16,031 bases of DNA from Neisseria lactamica (GTDB lineage: Bacteria; Pseudomonadota; Gammaproteobacteria; Burkholderiales; Neisseriaceae): positions 1 through 16,031 of the forward strand of contig JUNU01000181.1 in assembly GCA_001067655.1 (NCBI GenBank), in the 5' to 3' direction. The notes beneath the pieces are model-generated. The model saw only the letters and a program-made list of their open reading frames with translations, made no database searches and was not told the DNA's origin. Below, piece by piece: positions 12,266-16,031 of the stretch. A program made the position numbers and the translations under genes. The first letter of the stretch is position 1. Each line of letters opens with the position of its first letter.

Positions 12266-13984
12266 TTACATCACATCCAACACATCAATGCCTAGCAAAT
12301 CCAAGCCTTGTTTCAGCGTGTCGCCGGTGAGCTTCGCCAGTTGCAGGCGGCTGTTGCGGGTTGCGCCTTCGGCTTTGAGTATCGGGCAGGCTTCGTAGAA
12401 GCGGCTGAACAGGGTGGCGGTTTGGTAGAGGTAGGCGGCGAGGTAGTGCGGATACGCCGTGTCCGCCACGCTTTGCAGCACGTCTTCAAATTTCAGAAGC
12501 TCGGCGGCAAGCTGTTTTTCCAGCGGTTCGGTCAAAACGGTGGGCGCGGCCACGTCCCATTCGCCGGCTTTGCGGAACACGCTTTGCACGCGGGTGTAGG
12601 CGTATTGCAGGTAGGGGGCGGTGTTGCCTTCAAACGAGAGCATGGCGTCCCAGTCGAACACATAATCGCTGGTGCGGTTTTTGCTCAAATCGGCGTATTT
12701 GACCGCGCCGATGCCGACGGTTTTGCCGATTTTCGCCGCTTCGTCCGCGCCCAATTCGGGATTTTTCTCTTTCACCAAAGTCGTGGCGCGCTCGACGGCT
12801 TCGGTCAGCAGGTCAACCAGTTTTACAGTGTCGCCGCTGCGCGTTTTGAACGGTTTGCCGTCTTTGCCCATCATGGTGCCGAAGCCGATAAACTCGGCTT
12901 TTGCATTTTCCGGCAGATAGCCTGCTTTGCGGGAAGTGGTGAAAAGTTGTTCGAAGTGCAGGGCTTGGCGGTGGTCGACGACGTACAGCAGGCGGTCGGC
13001 TTTCAGACGACCTATGCGGTAGCGCAGGCATGCCAAATCGGTGGAGGCGTAGAGGAAGCCGCCGCCTTGTTTTTGCACGATAAATGCGGCGGGTTCGCCT
13101 TCTTTGTTTTTGAACTCGTCCAAGAACACGACTTTCGCGCCGTCGTCTTCGACCGCCAGATCTTTTTGAACCAAATCATCGACCACGGGCTGCAAATCAT
13201 CGTTATATTTCGATTCGCCCGCAACGTCCTCAGGGCGAAGTTTCAAGCCCAGCGTGTCATAAACGGCTTGGGCGTGCGAGAGCGAAATATCGACAAACTG
13301 TTTCCACAACGCCAACACGGTTTCATCGCCGCCTTGCAGCTTCACAACGTATTCGCGCGCGGTGTCGGCAAAGGCGGCATCTTCGTCAAAGCGCACTTTG
13401 GCGGCGCGGTAAAACTGCTCCAAATCCGCCAGTTCAAACGCGGCATTGTCTTTTTGCTGCTCGACCAAATAAGCGACCAACATGCCGAACTGCGTACCCC
13501 AGTCGCCGACGTGGTTTTGGCGGATGACGGTGTTGCCCATAAATTCCAACACGCGCGAAATGCTGTCACCGATGATGCTGGAACGCAGATGGCCGACGTG
13601 CATTTCCTTCGCCAGATTGGGCGAGGAATAGTCGATAACGACGGTTTGCGGTTTGTCGGTTTCCGCTACGCCGAAACGCGCGTCGTTCAAAGCCGCATGA
13701 ATGTTTTGGGCGAGAAATTCGGGGCGCAGGCGCAGGTTGATGAAGCCGGGGCCGGCCACTTCCGCGCTTTCAATCACGGCGTTGCCCGCCAATGCTTCGG
13801 CGACCTTTTGCGCCAATTCGCGAGGATTTTGTTTGGCTTTTTTCGCCGCACCCATCACGCCGTTGATTTGGAAATCGCCGTGTTCGGCGTTTTTGGTCGG
13901 CTGCAAGACAACGGGGCTGTCGGCGATGCCTGCGGCGGCAAAGGCGGCGGCGGCTTCGCGTTCGACGGTTTGATGTAGGTTCAT
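12266..13984 (-). CDS. argS: Arginyl-tRNA synthetase
   Basis: A 572-residue class I aminoacyl-tRNA synthetase that charges tRNA-Arg. The N-terminal tRNA D-arm-binding domain is followed by the HIGH-type motif in SPNLAKEMHVGHLRSSIIGD, the degenerate KMSKS-region sequence MGKDGKPFKTRSG typical of bacterial ArgRS, and a C-terminal anticodon-binding DALR domain ending near LLGIDVLDVM. Length is normal. Start: ATG at 13984 (MNLHQTVEREAA); a TTG nine codons upstream is less likely. A DUS at 13002-13013 is encoded as Gly-Arg-Leu-Lys. It appears monocistronic, bounded by inverted-DUS hairpins on both sides. Confidence 0.97.
   Translation of the reverse strand: MNLHQTVEREAAAAFAAAGIADSPVVLQPTKNAEHGDFQINGVMGAAKKAKQNPRELAQKVAEALAGNAVIESAEVAGPGFINLRLRPEFLAQNIHAALNDARFGVAETDKPQTVVIDYSSPNLAKEMHVGHLRSSIIGDSISRVLEFMGNTVIRQNHVGDWGTQFGMLVAYLVEQQKDNAAFELADLEQFYRAAKVRFDEDAAFADTAREYVVKLQGGDETVLALWKQFVDISLSHAQAVYDTLGLKLRPEDVAGESKYNDDLQPVVDDLVQKDLAVEDDGAKVVFLDEFKNKEGEPAAFIVQKQGGGFLYASTDLACLRYRIGRLKADRLLYVVDHRQALHFEQLFTTSRKAGYLPENAKAEFIGFGTMMGKDGKPFKTRSGDTVKLVDLLTEAVERATTLVKEKNPELGADEAAKIGKTVGIGAVKYADLSKNRTSDYVFDWDAMLSFEGNTAPYLQYAYTRVQSVFRKAGEWDVAAPTVLTEPLEKQLAAELLKFEDVLQSVADTAYPHYLAAYLYQTATLFSRFYEACPILKAEGATRNSRLQLAKLTGDTLKQGLDLLGIDVLDVM
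13002..13013 (-). repeat. DUS inside argS
   Basis: AGGTCGTCTGAA on the coding strand, encoding Gly-Arg-Leu-Lys in the IGRLKADR segment of ArgRS. Confidence 0.9.
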
Positions 13985-14061
13985 GAAGTTCGGTCTCTCG
14001 GTTAAATTCAAATCAGGCGGTATTTTAAAAGAATTTGGGGTGTTGAAACAGGGCTAAGGTG

Positions 14062-14106
14062 AAAGGTCGTCTGAAAACCTTGGATTTGGGTTTTCAGACG
14101 ACCTTT
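14062..14106 (-). terminator. Inverted-DUS terminator after the excalibur-domain gene
   Basis: An 18-bp perfect stem (14062-14079 with 14089-14106) encloses a 9-nt loop, about 20 bp after the stop at 14126 and ahead of argS. Confidence 0.9.
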
Positions 14107-14125
14107 TGCGCAGAAAAGAGATAGG

Positions 14126-14806
14126 TTAATGCCAACGGCTGTCGTTTTCACATGGAATACCGTCATGATCGCCGTCCATTTTGGTATTCGGACAGAATTT
14201 AACGAAGAATTCTGCCTCACTTAAGGAAGTCATTTGGGAACAATATTGACGACCATCGCATTTGAATTCGTTTTTTGATGTTGAAGAGACAGAGGAGTGA
14301 TCAGATTTTTGGGTGTCCGTAGATTTATGTTTAGCATTTGTACGACCACGGCTGTTTACCGCATCCAACCACTCTTCGCGTTCGGCTTTTATTTTGGCTG
14401 CAACTTCTTCCACCATCGTCTTCGGCGGTGCGGCCGCTGCCGCTTGCGCCTGTTGCTGGTATTTCTGCCAGTAATCCCAGCCAAACCATCCGCCGGCGGC
14501 AAGCAGGGCGATGATAGGGATAATCAGCAAGAGCTTGGAAAAGGTTTTTTTATACGGTTCGGGTTCGGTGTCGAAAAAGTCGAATTCATCGACGCAGTCA
14601 AGGGAGAAGCAGATATTTTCAGCTTCGTCGCGTCCGCGCCTGCCTTTGACGATGTCAAACGATACGCGCTGACCTTCGGCAGGCGGGCGCGTCAGTGTAG
14701 TAAAGGCGGAAAGCGGGGCGAATACTTCTGTACCCATGCTTTCTTCGCGGATAGCTCCAAATTGGCGGTTGTCATTCCAGCGTGTAATCGTACCGTAATA
14801 GCGCAT
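14126..14806 (-). CDS. Cold-shock domain / transmembrane / excalibur domain protein
   Basis: A 226-residue protein with three parts. Residues 1-70 resemble a cold-shock (OB-fold nucleic-acid-binding) domain: GTITRWNDNRQFGAI matches the RNP1 region and VFAPLSAF the RNP2 region. Residues about 91-112 form one membrane helix. A flexible Ala/Gln and Ser/Lys-rich stretch leads to a C-terminal excalibur (extracellular Ca-binding-like) domain, about 180-220, with paired cysteines and the MDGDHDGIPCE loop. The topology predicted is cytoplasmic OB domain and periplasmic excalibur domain; function is unknown. Start: ATG at 14806 begins the cold-shock fold; the open frame further up to 14989 only translates intergenic DUS and terminator DNA. 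No clear Shine-Dalgarno is seen. Confidence 0.85.
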   Translation of the reverse strand: MRYYGTITRWNDNRQFGAIREESMGTEVFAPLSAFTTLTRPPAEGQRVSFDIVKGRRGRDEAENICFSLDCVDEFDFFDTEPEPYKKTFSKLLLIIPIIALLAAGGWFGWDYWQKYQQQAQAAAAAPPKTMVEEVAAKIKAEREEWLDAVNSRGRTNAKHKSTDTQKSDHSSVSSTSKNEFKCDGRQYCSQMTSLSEAEFFVKFCPNTKMDGDHDGIPCENDSRWH

Positions 14807-14924
14807 AGTTTTATGTAATTTGAATAGTTGTTGTTTGGGTTGTATTTTAAACGAAATCTGCAAAGGAGCAAGGGGGAGCTGTTGATATTTAAATGTAAAT
14901 TCTGTGGCGTTGGGGATGGTCGGT

Positions 14925-14936
14925 TTCAGACGACCT
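14925..14936 (-). repeat. Single DUS upstream of the excalibur-domain gene
   Basis: AGGTCGTCTGAA on the minus strand, unpaired, between the terminator of the repeat-protein gene and the start at 14806. Confidence 0.9.
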
Positions 14937-14948
14937 TTCTGTTTTAAA

Positions 14949-14980
14949 CAAAAAAAGGAAACGTATCGTTTCCCTTTTTT
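14949..14980 (-). terminator. Terminator of the YwqK-like gene
   Basis: GGAAACG-TAT-CGTTTCC (14957-14973) is flanked by a run of A on one side and T on the other, directly after the stop at 14982-14984. It is a classical non-DUS hairpin. Confidence 0.85.
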
Positions 14981-14981
14981 G

Positions 14982-15719
14982 TTAGTCAATCACATAACCT
15001 TCTTTGTCCCAGTTGGTTTTTTTCACCACTTGGTCGTTGGCGTAAACCGTCTCAGATTTTTTAGAACCGTCGTCATACCATTCCAAAACAACGCCGTTGC
15101 GTTTGCCGTTGGTAATGGTAATTTCAGAAAGGGCGCGGCCGTTTTCGTCCCAACTCATGATTTCGGTCGGCTTGTCATTGACCATGGTCATTTCGGTTTT
15201 CGGGGTGCCGTTGGGATACCATTGCTTCCAATAACCGTTTGCCTTGTCGTGTTTGAACTGGATTTCGCTTTCTTTTGTGCCGTTGCGGTAATAGCGCGAG
15301 CCGACGCCTTCGCTCAAGCCGTTCAGATAGGGCATGACCGCCGATTTTTTACCGTTGGGGTACCAGTTGGTCCATTCGCCGTTCGGCTTGCCGTTGCGGT
15401 AGCTGCCGATCATTTTCTTTTGCCCGTTGAAATGCCAGAGCGTCAAAGTACCGTTGTTGAGGACGGGTACAAAGGTTTTGATCTGCGCCGCCGGTATTTC
15501 ATACGGGTCGGAATATTTTTTCATGGACGGATAGTAAAAGTCCTGCACTTGCGCTACGCCGGATTCGACGGTGTATTGGCGGACGTAAGCTACCGATGAC
15601 ATTGTGGCGGTAATTTTGCCGTTTTGATTGAAATAAACGGAGTGGGTTTGTGCCGAAGTTTGAAGCGACGCGCCAAGCAGGATGCAGGCGGTCAGGCTGT
15701 TTGTCCAAAAGTGGTTCAT
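14982..15719 (-). CDS. Secreted YwqK/MORN-type repeat protein
   Basis: A 245-residue protein with an N-terminal signal peptide (hydrophobic 9-20, cleavage probably TSA|Q after residue 23), so exported. From about residue 90 it consists of six or seven imperfect 22-24-residue repeats with the pattern W-Y/H-x-N/D-G-x-x-K-x-E...NG/ND, as in MORN_2/YwqK-family antitoxin proteins. Examples are NWYPNGKKSAVMPYLNG, QWYPNGTPKTEMTMVND and EWYDDGSKKSETVYAND. The family name comes from an immunity protein in Bacillus, but no toxin gene is next to it, so an immunity role is not supported here. An LTAC string near the start is too N-terminal to be a convincing lipobox. A non-DUS terminator follows the stop. 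Confidence 0.82.
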   Translation of the reverse strand: MNHFWTNSLTACILLGASLQTSAQTHSVYFNQNGKITATMSSVAYVRQYTVESGVAQVQDFYYPSMKKYSDPYEIPAAQIKTFVPVLNNGTLTLWHFNGQKKMIGSYRNGKPNGEWTNWYPNGKKSAVMPYLNGLSEGVGSRYYRNGTKESEIQFKHDKANGYWKQWYPNGTPKTEMTMVNDKPTEIMSWDENGRALSEITITNGKRNGVVLEWYDDGSKKSETVYANDQVVKKTNWDKEGYVID

Positions 15720-15982
15720 TGTCTGATTGTTCCGATGTGGCGGAGGTGTAAATAATAGGTATTTAGTTGAGTCGTCAAGTCGATAATATTTGAATAAAGC
15801 ATATTCCGGCTGTTATTCGTCATTATAATCCATCAGGTCATGCGGGTTAAATATAATATTTTTATGAATGCTTATTGAAATACAGACAATAAATATAAGA
15901 AATGGTTCCGATTGGAATATTGAATTTGTGTATAGGGAGGTCGTCTGAAAACAGATTAAACGGATATGTTCAACGTTAATAA
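15720..15982. other. A+T-rich intergenic region with one DUS
   Basis: No ORF with support is seen on either strand between the YwqK-like start and the CREE. It holds the candidate promoter above and an unpaired AGGTCGTCTGAA at 15938-15949. Otherwise nothing recognisable. Confidence 0.7.
15750..15778 (-). promoter_or_regulatory. Candidate promoter of the YwqK-like gene
   Basis: On the minus strand TTGACG (15773-15778) is followed by TATTAT at 15-bp or TTATTT at 17-bp spacing, about 30 bp before the start codon. Neither pair is ideal. Confidence 0.4.
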
Positions 15983-16031
15983 TATAGTGGATTAACTTTA
16001 AACCAGTACGGCGTTGCCTCGCCTTAGCTCA
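15983..16031 (+). repeat. Correia element (CREE), left half, cut by window edge
   Basis: It starts TATAGTGGATTAACTTTAAACC and continues through CAGTACGGCGTTGCCTCGCC to TTAGCTCA, the left half of a CREE. The inner terminal-repeat bases match the copy at 1-52. The internal IHF-site region and right half lie outside the window. Confidence 0.85.

Noticed and set aside
12308..13978. 556-codon open frame on the plus strand opposite argS
   Set aside because: It mirrors the argS codon pattern, has no start context or family resemblance, and the minus-strand protein is unmistakably ArgRS.
14904..15599. 231-codon open frame on the plus strand
   Set aside because: It is antisense to the signal-peptide-bearing repeat protein and reads through a terminator and a DUS.
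1..16031. CRISPR array, rRNA or tRNA gene, transposase or integrase
   Set aside because: Nothing matching was seen on either strand; the only repeats are DUS, composite repeats, CREE halves and the methyltransferase duplication.

Overview
The window is chromosomal DNA of a commensal Neisseria. The evidence is about two dozen copies of the neisserial DNA uptake sequence (DUS), mostly AGGTCGTCTGAA. That is the variant I associate with the N. mucosa/sicca/macacae/subflava group rather than the ATGCCGTCTGAA of meningococcus and gonococcus. Many copies are paired as inverted repeats that act as transcription terminators. In addition, both ends of the window lie inside Correia repeat enclosed elements (CREE). 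The right half of one CREE opens the window and the left half of another, in the same orientation, closes it, so the window may be a whole contig broken at repeats.

Layout. 1-528: CREE remnant with a possible outward promoter and a small membrane protein. 635-2207 (minus): a low-molecular-weight tyrosine phosphatase and an unrecognised 366-residue protein, 7 bp apart. 2364-3221 (minus): ATPase of an osmoprotectant/choline/ergothioneine-type ABC importer. 3369-5304: a GlxA-type (DJ-1/PfpI plus AraC) regulator divergent from a periplasmic metallo-beta-lactamase-fold protein, with a perfect 12-bp palindrome between them. 5434-7020 (minus): TehA and a four-helix membrane protein. 7078-9525: an acquired region, described below. 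9277-10026 (minus): an intact SAM methyltransferase. 10245-10493 (minus): a CsbD-like protein. 10621-12150 (minus): a fused permease plus substrate-binding protein, the probable partner of the distant ATPase. 12266-13984 (minus): argS. 14126-14806 (minus): a cold-shock-domain/TM/excalibur protein. 14982-15719 (minus): a secreted YwqK/MORN-type repeat protein.

The most striking part is 7.08-9.53 kb. A strongly A+T-rich, Gram-positive-looking ABC-F gene resembling lsa(C) (target protection against lincosamides, streptogramin A and pleuromutilins) has its own Gram-positive-style promoter, Shine-Dalgarno and terminator. It is followed by the truncated start of a second Gram-positive-looking ORF. 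The block is flanked by two direct copies (~294 bp, about 94% identical by eye) of the 3' end of the methyltransferase gene. One copy is part of the intact gene; the other is a broken remnant. Most of the differences are synonymous, so these look like two species' alleles rather than a recent duplication. The layout fits single-crossover integration of a molecule carrying a methyltransferase 3' fragment. A DUS of a different dialect (AGGCTACCTGAA, Eikenella-type as I recall) abuts the right-hand boundary and hints at transfer through another Neisseriaceae species.

A second signal is a small composite repeat seen three times (3278-3341, 5323-5378, 6506-6573). In it a DUS inverted repeat and an AAGCAGCCTGCA inverted repeat are combined; in two copies they are interleaved A-B-A'-B', so the two hairpins are mutually exclusive or form a pseudoknot. 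Coordinates, percentages and family assignments come from reading the sequence by eye; no searches were run.
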